A stretch of DNA of 33,088 bases from a virus. The stretch is from IMG/VR virus record IMGVR_UViG_3300030047_000079, positions 1 through 33,088 of that record; one strand, given 5' to 3'. Position 1 is the stretch's first letter; each line of letters begins with the position of its first letter. Shown here in pieces: positions 1 through 7,270 of this stretch. The position numbers and the translations under genes were made by a program. Under the pieces are notes generated by a model. It did not search any database and was not told the DNA's origin. It saw only the letters and a program-made list of their open reading frames with translations.

Positions 1-144
1 CTGCTTAGTAAATGGAGATTTAGTCCAGTAGGAAGTCCAATCTTTCAGGGTGAAAGTGGTACTTACTTCTCACAAAAAATGACTAAGTTGCGGGAACAGG
101 GTGCGGACCATGTTGGAATATCTAAAAGGCTAGGGTGGAAATAA
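1..144 (+). CDS. C-terminal end of an unidentified protein (partial)
   Basis: An open frame enters from the left edge and ends at TAA 142-144, giving 47 residues that finish in GWK. It is basic and aromatic. No family is recognisable from this fragment. The stop overlaps the next ATG (TAATG), the usual coupling in this genome. Confidence 0.6.
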   Translation: MLSKWRFSPVGSPIFQGESGTYFSQKMTKLREQGADHVGISKRLGWK

Positions 145-239
145 TGGGTAAGCTCTTTTTGGATGATGTGCGGAAGCAGGACATTGCCGACCGCGAACTA
201 ATCGTAGATGTGCGTTGCTATTCTTCACGATGTTATTGA
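144..239 (+). pseudogene. short N-terminal fragment, possibly of a receiver-like phage protein
   Basis: The ATG overlaps the previous stop and encodes MGKLFLDDVRKQ followed by about 19 residues, then TGA. The start resembles the LFLDD(V/E)R opening of small phage receiver-like (cyclic-phosphate processing) proteins, but the family's body is missing. The frame runs into the HD gene, which continues in the +1 frame. I read this as the 5' remnant of a gene joined by deletion to the HD remnant; it could also be a short real peptide. Confidence 0.4.
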
Positions 240-519
240 AGATTGCGGAGAGAAGTATGAAACAGAAATTATTCGGGAGTTTTATGACTATCCTGAAATT
301 ACAGCAGCAATTTATGCTATTAGTAAGAAGTGGGGTGAGCCTCTTGGTGATTACTATGCTCGTGCTATGGAAAATCCTATGGCGCATAGAGTAAAGCTTG
401 CGGACATGGAGCATAACATAAGCTATGATCGAATTATCTGTATTGCGGATCCAGCCACTCGTGCTCGACTTACAGCAAAATACAATAAGGGCTATACGAT
501 TCTAACGAAGGTGGTATAA
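208..519 (+). CDS. truncated HD-domain (p)ppGpp hydrolase-like protein
   Basis: 103 residues with ILHDVIED (HD metal pair, residues 6-13) and a downstream HRVKLADMEHNI block, the arrangement seen in RelA/SpoT and MESH1-type HD hydrolases, which remove pyrophosphate from (p)ppGpp. The N-terminal helix carrying the first metal-binding His is missing: an in-frame TAG precedes the ATG directly and no ribosome site is visible. It is therefore probably an N-terminally truncated relic, or a gene now translated only by coupling. Activity is doubtful without the first His. Confidence 0.55.
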   Translation: MCVAILHDVIEDCGEKYETEIIREFYDYPEITAAIYAISKKWGEPLGDYYARAMENPMAHRVKLADMEHNISYDRIICIADPATRARLTAKYNKGYTILTKVV

Positions 520-521
520 AT

Positions 522-722
522 ATGACGAATGTTACATGTCCGATGGATGCTACAGAAACACAAGAGAAATATAACACAACAAAGAATAAGCTTGCGGCAA
601 TTCATAGTACAGCTCTTGAGCTTTTTGACGCTATGGTAAAGGCAGAAGATATCGAGGATATCTATAGTTTGATTGAGAGCACCCTTGACGATATCATACT
701 TATTTCAGAGGAAGGCTACTAA
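522..722 (+). CDS. small acidic hypothetical protein
   Basis: 66 residues, acidic and predicted helical, with no recognised motif. A purine-rich AAGGTGG overlaps the end of the previous gene and serves as ribosome site. The stop overlaps the next ATG, so it is part of a translationally coupled run of small genes. Confidence 0.65.
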   Translation: MTNVTCPMDATETQEKYNTTKNKLAAIHSTALELFDAMVKAEDIEDIYSLIESTLDDIILISEEGY

Positions 723-970
723 TGGAATTTTTAAGTGATGGTACGGTAAAAGGTCTTAAAGAAGATGTCCTCGCTCAGGTTACTACAGAGTGCGGAGAAG
801 AGCTAAGCAAGCAGCTCTCTAAAGCAATTGACGCTTGTATCAAGAATGAAAAGGGTTCAGTAGGAATGTATGCTGAAGCCTATTGGCGTATATTTTGCAG
901 GTTTGATACTACTTCAGAAGTTATTAGATCTTTTGAGTATCGTCTTGCTTATGTTAACCCAATTAAATAA
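722..970 (+). CDS. hypothetical protein, 82 aa
   Basis: 82 residues, mixed charge, no recognised domain. It begins in the TAATG overlap with the previous gene and is followed after 8 nt by another small gene. The tight spacing supports a real operon gene; no function can be assigned. Confidence 0.65.
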   Translation: MEFLSDGTVKGLKEDVLAQVTTECGEELSKQLSKAIDACIKNEKGSVGMYAEAYWRIFCRFDTTSEVIRSFEYRLAYVNPIK

Positions 971-978
971 GGAGAATT

Positions 979-1137
979 ATGGTTAATAAATATTGTATTA
1001 GACTTAAAAGTTTTTGTCAATATAAAAATACCGAATATTGTCCACAGAAAATAACTGAAATTAGAAGACTTCCTCCTCCTCCAAAGTGTAAAAAGATTGC
1101 ACATGCTGAAGTCGAGAGAAGCTTAGAGAGAGGCTAA
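979..1137 (+). CDS. small Cys-containing basic protein, 52 aa
   Basis: Starts at ATG 979 after AAGGAG and ends at TAA 1135-1137, one base before the next ATG. It is lysine-rich with four cysteines (residues 6, 13, 21 and 37) and a run of four prolines near residue 31. The cysteine spacing could bind a metal, but matches no family I can name. Confidence 0.6.
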   Translation: MVNKYCIRLKSFCQYKNTEYCPQKITEIRRLPPPPKCKKIAHAEVERSLERG

Positions 1138-1138
1138 A

Positions 1139-1321
1139 ATGGTTATATGCCATGTTTGTAAGAGTGAAGATGTTACTGAACATTGGTTTTATAATGGCGT
1201 GGGAGATAATCCTAGCCATATAACCATAGTTTGTCATAACTGCCATTGTGAGCGTACAATTCAAGTGAGACTTTTTCAGTCACATAAATCTATACGTGCA
1301 TTAATAGATGAGAAAGAATAG
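1139..1321 (+). CDS. small zinc-ribbon protein
   Basis: 60 residues with two CxxC pairs (CHVC near residue 5 and CHNC near residue 33), a classic four-cysteine zinc ribbon separated by a beta-rich segment. Phages carry many such proteins, which bind nucleic acid or other proteins. It lies in the coupled run of small genes. Zinc binding is likely; the target is unknown. Confidence 0.65.
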   Translation: MVICHVCKSEDVTEHWFYNGVGDNPSHITIVCHNCHCERTIQVRLFQSHKSIRALIDEKE

Positions 1322-1330
1322 GAGTTAAAA

Positions 1331-1621
1331 ATGAATTGGGAAGATAAGGCGGAGCGGCTACAAGAGCTTGGCATCCTTAATATTCATATGAGATATAAGG
1401 GGAATTGGTTTTGTTCAATTTCTAATGTGGATATTGCAGATGGCACTTTTCTAATTGGTAAATTCGGGAATGGAGATTCACCTATTTCCGCGATTGAGGA
1501 TTATTGGAAAGTACTCACCCAATTAGAGTCTGGCCAATACATTGTTATCAATGCCTTGAAGAGAGGTCGCACAGTTGCCTGTTGGGATGGCATGGGATGG
1601 ATTTATGGAAAGGATCAATAA
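1331..1621 (+). CDS. hypothetical protein, 96 aa
   Basis: Starts at ATG after AGGAG. The protein is rich in Trp and Gly, with a central segment containing IGKFGNGDSPISAIEDYW, of a type common in phage proteins of unknown role. Its stop overlaps the start of the metallophosphoesterase gene by TAATG, so the two are probably co-translated. Confidence 0.65.
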   Translation: MNWEDKAERLQELGILNIHMRYKGNWFCSISNVDIADGTFLIGKFGNGDSPISAIEDYWKVLTQLESGQYIVINALKRGRTVACWDGMGWIYGKDQ

Positions 1622-2187
1622 TGACTACTTGGTTCACAGGTGGCCATCATTTTGGTCATCAAAATATTGCTAAATACGAAAATCGCCCAGATGGCTGGCA
1701 AGACCTTGCTATTGACCGATGGAATGAAGTAGTTAAAGATGATGATACTGTAATCCATATTGGAGATTTTGTTTTTGGTCCTGTAGATTATGGCAAAATG
1801 ATTCTTAATTGTCTCAAAGGGCAAAAGTATATCCTGCTTGGCAATCATGACAGGTCGCCGCAGAATATGCGGGACATGGGATTCCTCAATGTTTGGGGAA
1901 ATCGCAGACAAGCTAAATATGGAGATTCTCAATTCTGGATGAAATATTATGTTCTTACAGCTGGTAGCCCAGGAGGATTCTCAATTAGCGCGCCTATCTG
2001 TCTTAGCCATGCTCCCCTTCCCGATCTAAAAGGTTTTGGTAGATTCAATATCCATGGTCACATCCATAGCAATGGGTACCCAGTTGATCTCATGGGAGGT
2101 CAGAAACCTTGGCATGTAAATGTCGAAGTTGATGTAACTGATTATTATCCAATTTCTATAGAGCAGATTTTAGGAGGATATAGATAA
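1621..2187 (+). CDS. calcineurin-like metallophosphoesterase with altered motif I
   Basis: 188 residues. Family motifs appear in order: TGGHHFGH (residues 6-13) where SDTHFGH is usual, HIGDFVFG (motif II), LGNHD (motif III), LSHAPLP, and HGHIHS near residue 143. This family uses two metal ions to hydrolyse phosphomonoesters or diesters. The conserved Asp of motif I (D-x-H) is replaced by Gly, so metal site 1 is weakened and activity may be reduced. I place the start at ATG 1621, overlapping the previous stop; an upstream extension in the same frame lies inside the preceding gene. Confidence 0.85.
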   Translation: MTTWFTGGHHFGHQNIAKYENRPDGWQDLAIDRWNEVVKDDDTVIHIGDFVFGPVDYGKMILNCLKGQKYILLGNHDRSPQNMRDMGFLNVWGNRRQAKYGDSQFWMKYYVLTAGSPGGFSISAPICLSHAPLPDLKGFGRFNIHGHIHSNGYPVDLMGGQKPWHVNVEVDVTDYYPISIEQILGGYR

Positions 2188-2396
2188 TGAGATGGACACC
2201 AAATAAATTTAGGAATATTTATCGAGGCTTTATTGAAAAATATTTTAAGCCAAGTATGAATGAATGGAAAGTAACTTTTGCTTGGCACCCTATTACGGTA
2301 GAGGGACAAAAAGTTTGGCTCGAATTCGTAGAATGGCGAACTATTTCTGGATACTATAAAAATTATACTAAATATCGTTTTATTAACAAGATTTAA
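2187..2396 (+). CDS. hypothetical aromatic-rich protein, 69 aa
   Basis: Begins in the TAATG overlap with the metallophosphoesterase stop. It is basic and very rich in Trp, Tyr and Phe. No family is recognised. It is the last gene before a terminator hairpin, so it closes this operon. Confidence 0.6.
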   Translation: MRWTPNKFRNIYRGFIEKYFKPSMNEWKVTFAWHPITVEGQKVWLEFVEWRTISGYYKNYTKYRFINKI

Positions 2397-2398
2397 TA

Positions 2399-2440
2399 AA
2401 GTCGAGAGAAGTCATAAAGATTTCTCTTGACTTTTTTTTC
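2399..2440 (+). terminator. terminator hairpin containing the next -35 box
   Basis: AAGTCgAGAGAA pairs with TTTCTCTtGACTT around a short loop and is followed by eight Ts. The 3' arm includes TTGACT, the -35 box of the promoter that follows. Confidence 0.85.
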
Positions 2441-2455
2441 GATTTGTGATATAAT
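2427..2455 (+). promoter_or_regulatory. sigma70-type promoter, extended -10
   Basis: TTGACT, a 17-nt spacer ending in TGTGA, then TATAAT at 2450-2455. It drives the metallophosphoesterase at 2490. Confidence 0.85.
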
Positions 2456-2489
2456 AAAAGAAAAAGAGAATTAAGAGAGGGTGAAAACA

Positions 2490-3434
2490 ATGACAGTATA
2501 TATTACTGGCGACCGGCATGGAGCCTACAGTGGAATTATCGCTTGGGGCAAGATGATGAATCTTACTTCTGAGGATACCGTTATTGTTCTTGGTGATAAT
2601 GGTGTTAACTTTATTATGGGCTGGGTTGATTATAAGCTGCGGAAAAAGCTTGGTAAATGTGCATGGAATTGGTTCCTCATCCGGGGCAACCATGATATGC
2701 GGCCAGAGGATGCTTTCAACCGCACTCCCGCAGATGCATACCAGGGGGAGTGTTCGAATCCTCGGGCGCACACTGAGGTTTGGTTCGATAATGAGGTTCT
2801 TGTTGAGAACGAGATGAATTCTAATATCAAATATGCTATTGATGGAAATATCTATACCATTAATGGTGAGAAGTGTCTTGTTATTGGAGGCGGATATTCA
2901 ACCGACAAATGGTATCGGTTGGAGAATAGCATACCTTGGTTTCTGAATGAGCAACTTTCTTCAGAGGAAATGGATGCTATTTATCAAATCTACTGCGCCA
3001 ATCATGTTGATGTAATTCTTTCTCATGTGGCTCCTGTTTCTTATGAGACTGACATTCGGCATCTCTGGATGGATTCTGGTGGAATCAAGAATGGCGCAGA
3101 GAATATCGACAAGACCATGGAGATTTGGATGAACAAGTTTCTGTGGGATGAGGTTAATGTTATTAAAAGATGGTACTTCGGTCACTGTCATGCCAATATT
3201 AATTGTGCCGATGGGTCTGGAGTAATGCTTTATGATGTTGCTATCCCATTTGGAGATAAAGCTCCAGATCTCTATACACTAGAGAATGATGTGCGGACTG
3301 AGAAGCAAAAGAAAAAGGTCCAGAGTATCTTCGTTACTGAAGTGAAGCTCTGCTCCGAGTGTGGACGCATTAAAGATAAACCTGGAGTACCTTATCGGTG
3401 TCAGGCTTATCTTGCAGGCATATGTCCTGACTGA
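2490..3434 (+). CDS. metallophosphoesterase with C-terminal zinc-binding tail
   Basis: 314 residues. Motifs are GDRHG (residues 7-11), GDNG, RGNHD, a histidine at LSHVAP and GHCHAN, the full two-metal calcineurin-like set, so phosphoesterase activity is likely; the substrate is unknown. The C-terminus carries CSECG and further cysteines. I choose ATG 2490, about 11 nt after AGAGAGG, over the GTG nine bases earlier, which is too close to the ribosome site. TGA 3432-3434 is followed by 26 more in-frame sense codons that include another CxxC pair and a cysteine, ending at TAA 3513-3515. UGA is very rare as a stop here, so readthrough or a recent nonsense mutation is possible. Confidence 0.88.
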   Translation: MTVYITGDRHGAYSGIIAWGKMMNLTSEDTVIVLGDNGVNFIMGWVDYKLRKKLGKCAWNWFLIRGNHDMRPEDAFNRTPADAYQGECSNPRAHTEVWFDNEVLVENEMNSNIKYAIDGNIYTINGEKCLVIGGGYSTDKWYRLENSIPWFLNEQLSSEEMDAIYQIYCANHVDVILSHVAPVSYETDIRHLWMDSGGIKNGAENIDKTMEIWMNKFLWDEVNVIKRWYFGHCHANINCADGSGVMLYDVAIPFGDKAPDLYTLENDVRTEKQKKKVQSIFVTEVKLCSECGRIKDKPGVPYRCQAYLAGICPD

Positions 3435-3525
3435 GAAAATCCTGTAGAAAATTGTAATAATTGTGGAATGGCCAACGATAATGATGATGTCTGTGACTCA
3501 GACTTTCATGAATAACTAAATAAAA

Positions 3526-3568
3526 ATGTCAAGAGGAAGCATAAAGATTCCTCTTGACATTTCTTTTT
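3526..3568 (+). terminator. perfect 13-bp terminator hairpin containing the next -35
   Basis: ATGTCAAGAGGAA (3526-3538) and TTCCTCTTGACAT (3548-3560) are perfect complements, followed by a T-rich run. TTGACA within the 3' arm is the next promoter's -35. Confidence 0.88.
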
Positions 3569-3582
3569 ATTTGTGATATAAT
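3554..3582 (+). promoter_or_regulatory. sigma70-type promoter
   Basis: TTGACA, 17 nt, then TATAAT (3577-3582) preceded by TGTGA. It serves the gene at 3616. Confidence 0.87.
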
Positions 3583-3615
3583 AAGTTATTGAAAGATATG
3601 AAAGGGGAAAAATTC

Positions 3616-3855
3616 ATGGAGATTCTCGCTACAATCCGAGAAAATGATACAAGAGAAGGAGAGTCAAGACCAATCTTTCTAGGTTATGAGAAATGTCCGG
3701 GAACAGATTTTCCCATTATGTATCTAGGTATCGTTGATAACATGGGTGTTAATCAAGACGATAGGATTTTTTGCTTTGTCAGAACTCCAGATGAAGTTCT
3801 CTCAGAAATTGAAAAGCGCTGGTCACATTTTGTAACTTTTGAATATTACACTTAA
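3616..3855 (+). CDS. hypothetical protein, 79 aa
   Basis: ATG 3616 sits nine bases after AAAGGGG; a TTG 27 bases upstream lies before the ribosome site and is unlikely. The protein has a beta-rich centre and an aromatic C-terminus, with no recognised family. It is the first gene of a four-gene operon behind the promoter at 3554. Confidence 0.65.
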   Translation: MEILATIRENDTREGESRPIFLGYEKCPGTDFPIMYLGIVDNMGVNQDDRIFCFVRTPDEVLSEIEKRWSHFVTFEYYT

Positions 3856-3868
3856 GAGGGAGAAAACA

Positions 3869-4048
3869 ATGGCTACTATTGAAGAGCTTGCCAAGCTAGC
3901 TCTCGAATATAATTATATGGATTGGGATGCAAACAGAGAACTCGCTATTGCAGTCCATGATGCCTTCGCTAATGGGACTCTCCATGAAGGACTGACAAAT
4001 ATTCAAAAAGCTGTTAATGCATGTTCTCAGAACGGAGAAGATAAGTAA
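3869..4048 (+). CDS. small helical hypothetical protein, 59 aa
   Basis: Starts at ATG 3869 after GAGGGAG. It is predicted all-helical and acidic. The stop overlaps the next ATG, so translation is coupled. No family assignment. Confidence 0.65.
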   Translation: MATIEELAKLALEYNYMDWDANRELAIAVHDAFANGTLHEGLTNIQKAVNACSQNGEDK

Positions 4049-4251
4049 TGGATACTACAGTATCAATTCCTCTAGCAACTGTCGCCGCAGAAAGTGGAAT
4101 AGAAGAGGATGCTAGGCTGGACCTTGGTGAGATCATTCAAGAGATGAAAGACAATCCAACTCCTGGGATTTCCCGCCAACAGAGGCGCGCTACACTTCGA
4201 CAGCTTGAAGCTGCATATAAGAGACAAAAGAAAACTAATAAAAACAAGTAA
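4048..4251 (+). CDS. hypothetical protein with basic helical tail, 67 aa
   Basis: TAATG overlap with the previous gene. An acidic N-terminal half is followed by a strongly basic C-terminal helix containing QQRRATLRQLEAAYKRQKK, which suggests nucleic-acid or protein contact. No family is recognised. Confidence 0.65.
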   Translation: MDTTVSIPLATVAAESGIEEDARLDLGEIIQEMKDNPTPGISRQQRRATLRQLEAAYKRQKKTNKNK

Positions 4252-4263
4252 AGGGGAATAAAA

Positions 4264-4443
4264 ATGGCAAGAACTCGTGGTGGACATAAGAACGGAGATC
4301 GTGCGGCAGACAGGTGCGGCAATGATGGGGTTGGGACTCCATCTGGACGACTTGCTCGGAGACTTAAGGCTTATGCGGAAATGAGCAAGGGTCGAAGTTT
4401 TGATGGGATGGCCTTCCATAAACCAGGTTCAAATAAGAAGTAA
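4264..4443 (+). CDS. small basic Gly/Arg-rich protein, 59 aa
   Basis: Starts at ATG 4264 after AAAGGGG. It begins MARTRGGHKNGDRAADR and is basic and glycine-rich throughout, probably disordered and perhaps nucleic-acid binding. It is the last gene of the operon and is followed by a structured non-coding stretch. Confidence 0.6.
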   Translation: MARTRGGHKNGDRAADRCGNDGVGTPSGRLARRLKAYAEMSKGRSFDGMAFHKPGSNKK

Positions 4444-4460
4444 ATAAACTACTTTTATTG

Positions 4461-4635
4461 AGTATGCTAGTCGGGGAGAGCCCGATTCGGAAATGGACAG
4501 ATAAAGCCGTCGCTTCACAGGCAGGGGCATACTTGATTAATGGGTGATAGACACCGGAGAAAGTGAAAACTGGAAATAACCGGAAGTGTGCGGGCATAGG
4601 AGAGAAATCCTTGTAAGAGACCTACACAGCCCATT
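4461..4635 (+). ncRNA. unassigned two-domain structured RNA
   Basis: No gene fits. Two closed domains can be drawn: AGTATG (4461-4466) with CATACT (4528-4533), and AATGGG (4539-4544) with CCCATT (4630-4635), each with inner hairpins. It precedes the terminator/promoter of the NAD operon, so it belongs to the 3' end of the upstream transcript. It matches no ribozyme or riboswitch I can recall. Confidence 0.45.
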
Positions 4636-4642
4636 TATTTAT

Positions 4643-4680
4643 AGGGATGTTAAGTAGAAATACTTGACATCCCTTTATTT
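4643..4680 (+). terminator. terminator hairpin containing the next -35
   Basis: AGGGATGTtAAGTA and TACTTgACATCCCT flank a GAAA tetraloop, followed by a T-rich run. TTGACA (4664-4669) in the 3' arm doubles as -35. Confidence 0.85.
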
Positions 4681-4692
4681 TTATGTTATAAT
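4664..4692 (+). promoter_or_regulatory. promoter of the NAD+ salvage operon
   Basis: TTGACA, 17 nt, TATAAT (4687-4692), with T-G at the extended -10 position. First gene ATG at 4744. Confidence 0.87.
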
Positions 4693-4743
4693 GTAATAAC
4701 ACTAACAAAAGAATAGAGAAAATTGAAAGGAGGATAAAACTGA

Positions 4744-5274
4744 ATGGATACAAAAGGCGTGTATATTGGGAGATTTAATCCAATACACGTTGGACACGGG
4801 CGGGTAGTCCGGACCATGCTCAATGAGTGTGGGTTAAAAAATTCAGTGATTGTAATAGGTTCGAGTAACGCAGAGTTTTCTGCTCGAAACATTTTCAATT
4901 ACTTGGACCGGACCTCTTTTATTAAAAAGCTATTCCCAAATTCCAACGTGATAGGATTGCCTGATTTCCCAGACTCGAACGAAGCCTGGCTCGCTAATCT
5001 GGATTCTATTTTGGAGTTTGGGAATTTTCATATTCAAGACACTATGCTATATACTGGAGACGCCAATGATCTTCAAGCGCAACTATTCACACAGGCAAAT
5101 CGCCCCATTAGGATAGTAGAGAGAGAAGAAATGCCAGGAGTTTCTGGGACAAACGTCCGCGAAGCATTGCTGAATAAACAATGGGATTTAGCAGCTTCTA
5201 TGCTTGACCCCATAGTCGCAAATGATATTATTAAGGAGAGTAAATGCAATCTGAATATAAACGGACTCTGTTAA
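4744..5274 (+). CDS. nadM: nicotinamide mononucleotide adenylyltransferase
   Basis: 176 residues of the nucleotidyltransferase (HxGH) superfamily. GRFNPIHVGH at residues 9-18 carries the HxGH signature, and VSGTNVREAL near residue 133 is the ISSTxxR-type motif that positions ATP. The size and motifs fit NadM/NadR-type enzymes, which join NMN and ATP to make NAD+. The start follows AAAGGAGG by about 10 nt. It is the first gene of an operon with a Nudix hydrolase and nicotinamide phosphoribosyltransferase, so product and substrate match along the operon. The symbol reflects family resemblance; NadR-type is the alternative name. Confidence 0.88.
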   Translation: MDTKGVYIGRFNPIHVGHGRVVRTMLNECGLKNSVIVIGSSNAEFSARNIFNYLDRTSFIKKLFPNSNVIGLPDFPDSNEAWLANLDSILEFGNFHIQDTMLYTGDANDLQAQLFTQANRPIRIVEREEMPGVSGTNVREALLNKQWDLAASMLDPIVANDIIKESKCNLNINGLC

Positions 5275-5819
5275 AAGAAACTCCTTTTCTGCACTTAAAT
5301 GAGGTTGAATACTTCGACCATGAGGGTGTATTAAAGAAATGGTACGGAGTTAGTAGAAAAAACAGCACTCCTGCAGTGCAAGTGGCAGCGATCACAGAAG
5401 AGAACGAACTTGTTCTTGTCACTCAGTATCGTCCCTATATTGATAGTATGACTATTGAATTGCCTGCGGGATTAATGGATGTGCCGGGTGAGTCTGTAAT
5501 TGATTGTGCGGAGCGCGAATTGCTCGAAGAGACTGGATTCCAAGGAGATGGTAATACATTACATGCTCTTGGAGGCGAGCGTGGACTTACAGTTTCAGCC
5601 GGACTTACAGATGAGCGTATTCATCTTGTTATTGTTACTGGGTGTGTAAAAGTTGCAGATCCATATACAAATGAAGGAACCCATCCTTTTCTTGTCCCTT
5701 TACGGGATGCAGAGGAAATTCTGTATCCTTTCACTTCAACAGGGAAGAAATTCAATATCAGTTTTGGCCTATTTGGCACCTTGTATATAATTCGAAACTA
5801 CCTTAATGGAGGGCTATAA
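5244..5819 (+). CDS. Nudix hydrolase, ADP-ribose pyrophosphatase type
   Basis: 191 residues. The Nudix box is GLMDVPGE...RELLEETG at about residues 77-99. There is one extra residue between the first Gly and Glu compared with GX5EX7REUXEEXGU, while the catalytic RExxEE is intact. The N-terminal half, including QYRPYIDSMTIELPAG, matches NudF-like ADP-ribose pyrophosphatases, which split ADP-ribose into AMP and ribose 5-phosphate. The ATG follows AAGGAGAG and overlaps the end of the adenylyltransferase gene by 31 nt. In this operon it could clear ADP-ribose made by NAD-cleaving enzymes. Confidence 0.88.
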   Translation: MQSEYKRTLLKETPFLHLNEVEYFDHEGVLKKWYGVSRKNSTPAVQVAAITEENELVLVTQYRPYIDSMTIELPAGLMDVPGESVIDCAERELLEETGFQGDGNTLHALGGERGLTVSAGLTDERIHLVIVTGCVKVADPYTNEGTHPFLVPLRDAEEILYPFTSTGKKFNISFGLFGTLYIIRNYLNGGL

Positions 5820-7219
5820 TGAATCCTATTTTGAGCACGGATAGCTATAAGGCATCTCACTTTTTGCAATTCCCACCTAATATGACGGGTATGTTTAGCT
5901 ATCTTTCTTCAAGAGGTGGAAGATACGACCACACTCTTTGGTTTGGACTAAAGCCAATTATTCAAAAGTATCTCCAGGTTCGTATTACAAAGGAAATGGT
6001 CTTGGAAGCACAAGAGTTCTTCTTGGCTCATGGCGAGCCATTCCCTTATGATGGTTGGATGAAGGTTGTCAACTATTATAATGGCCTTGTTCCTCTAAAG
6101 ATTAAGGCAGCCCCAGAGGGGGCTGTAGTCCCAGTGCACAATGCTCTTATGACTGTTTCTTGTACCGATCCAGATCTGTTTTGGCTTGTCTCTTGGTTTG
6201 AGACTCTTCTTGTACGAGTTTGGTATCCTACGACAGTAGCAACGTCTTCAATGTATGCGAAGAAAACTATCTTGGAGGCTTTGATTAAGACTGCGGACGA
6301 TCCCGAAGGAGAAATTCCTTTCAAGCTTCACGACTTTGGGGCGAGAGGAGTTTCCTCAGGAGAGTCTGCGGCAATCGGTGGCGCCGCTCACCTTGTAAAC
6401 TTCATGGGTTCTGACACTGTAGAAGGTGTCGTTTTCGCCAACAAGGTTTATGGAGTCGAAGGAGGTATGGCCGCATTCTCAATACCTGCGGCGGAACACT
6501 CTACTATTACCTCTTGGGGCAAGGAGAATGAGGTAGAAGCATATCGAAACATGGTAAAGCAGTTTGCTAAGCCAGGATCAATTCTTGCAGTCGTGTCTGA
6601 CTCTTACAATCTTTGGGATGTGCTGGAGAATATGTGGGGCGATGAGCTGAAGCAGATGGTAATTGACTCAGGCGCTACAGTCGTTATTCGTCCAGACTCT
6701 GGAATCCCAAGAGATGTCGTTCTTCAAGCTCTTCAGGTGCTCGACCAGAAGTTTGGGCACACTATCAATAGTAAGGGGTATAAAGTTCTAAATAATGTAA
6801 GAATCATACAGGGAGATGGAATTACCGCAGATTCTATCCCAGAGATTATTGATAACTTTGTGAATGCGGGATATTCTGCAACGAATGTTGGCTTTGGTAT
6901 GGGAGGCGGCCTTCTTCAACAAGTTAATAGAGACACTCAACGATTTGCCTATAAATGTTCTGCGGCTCTTATTAATGGGGAATGGACCCCAGTATATAAG
7001 GATCCAATTACTGATCCTGGAAAGGCTTCTAAGAAGGGAGTTTTTACTCTTTGGAGAGATAAGGATGGATTCCGCACTGGCCCTATTAATGAGCCTTGGG
7101 AAGACACAAAAGTATCTGCTCTACACACGGTATACAATGAAGGAAGAGTTGCCTTTGATGGTAACTTCGATGATATTAGGAATCGTGCGGCTCAAGGGCT
7201 AAAGGCCATAATGAACTAG
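5819..7219 (+). CDS. nadV: nicotinamide phosphoribosyltransferase
   Basis: 466 residues, the usual length for NAMPT/NadV. Family landmarks are LHDFGARGVSSGES near residue 170, SIPAAEHSTI with the catalytic His near residue 227, VVSDSYNLWDV, RPDSGIPRDVV, IIQGDGI, and FGMGGGLLQQVNRDT near residue 360. The enzyme makes NMN from nicotinamide and PRPP, the step before the adenylyltransferase of the same operon. Its ATG overlaps the Nudix stop. NAMPT plus NMNAT is the gene pair of the phage NAD+ reconstitution pathway 2 (NARP2), known to counter NAD-depleting bacterial defences; that role here is inference. Confidence 0.96.
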   Translation: MNPILSTDSYKASHFLQFPPNMTGMFSYLSSRGGRYDHTLWFGLKPIIQKYLQVRITKEMVLEAQEFFLAHGEPFPYDGWMKVVNYYNGLVPLKIKAAPEGAVVPVHNALMTVSCTDPDLFWLVSWFETLLVRVWYPTTVATSSMYAKKTILEALIKTADDPEGEIPFKLHDFGARGVSSGESAAIGGAAHLVNFMGSDTVEGVVFANKVYGVEGGMAAFSIPAAEHSTITSWGKENEVEAYRNMVKQFAKPGSILAVVSDSYNLWDVLENMWGDELKQMVIDSGATVVIRPDSGIPRDVVLQALQVLDQKFGHTINSKGYKVLNNVRIIQGDGITADSIPEIIDNFVNAGYSATNVGFGMGGGLLQQVNRDTQRFAYKCSAALINGEWTPVYKDPITDPGKASKKGVFTLWRDKDGFRTGPINEPWEDTKVSALHTVYNEGRVAFDGNFDDIRNRAAQGLKAIMN

Positions 7220-7231
7220 AATAATAGAAAA

Positions 7232-7270
7232 GTCAACAGCTAGAGTAAAAACTAGCCGTTGACTTTTTTC
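7232..7270 (+). terminator. terminator hairpin containing the next -35
   Basis: GTCAACaGCTAG (7232-7243) pairs with CTAGCcGTTGAC (7252-7263) and is followed by a T run. It ends the NAD operon. TTGACT within the 3' arm is the next -35. Confidence 0.87.
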
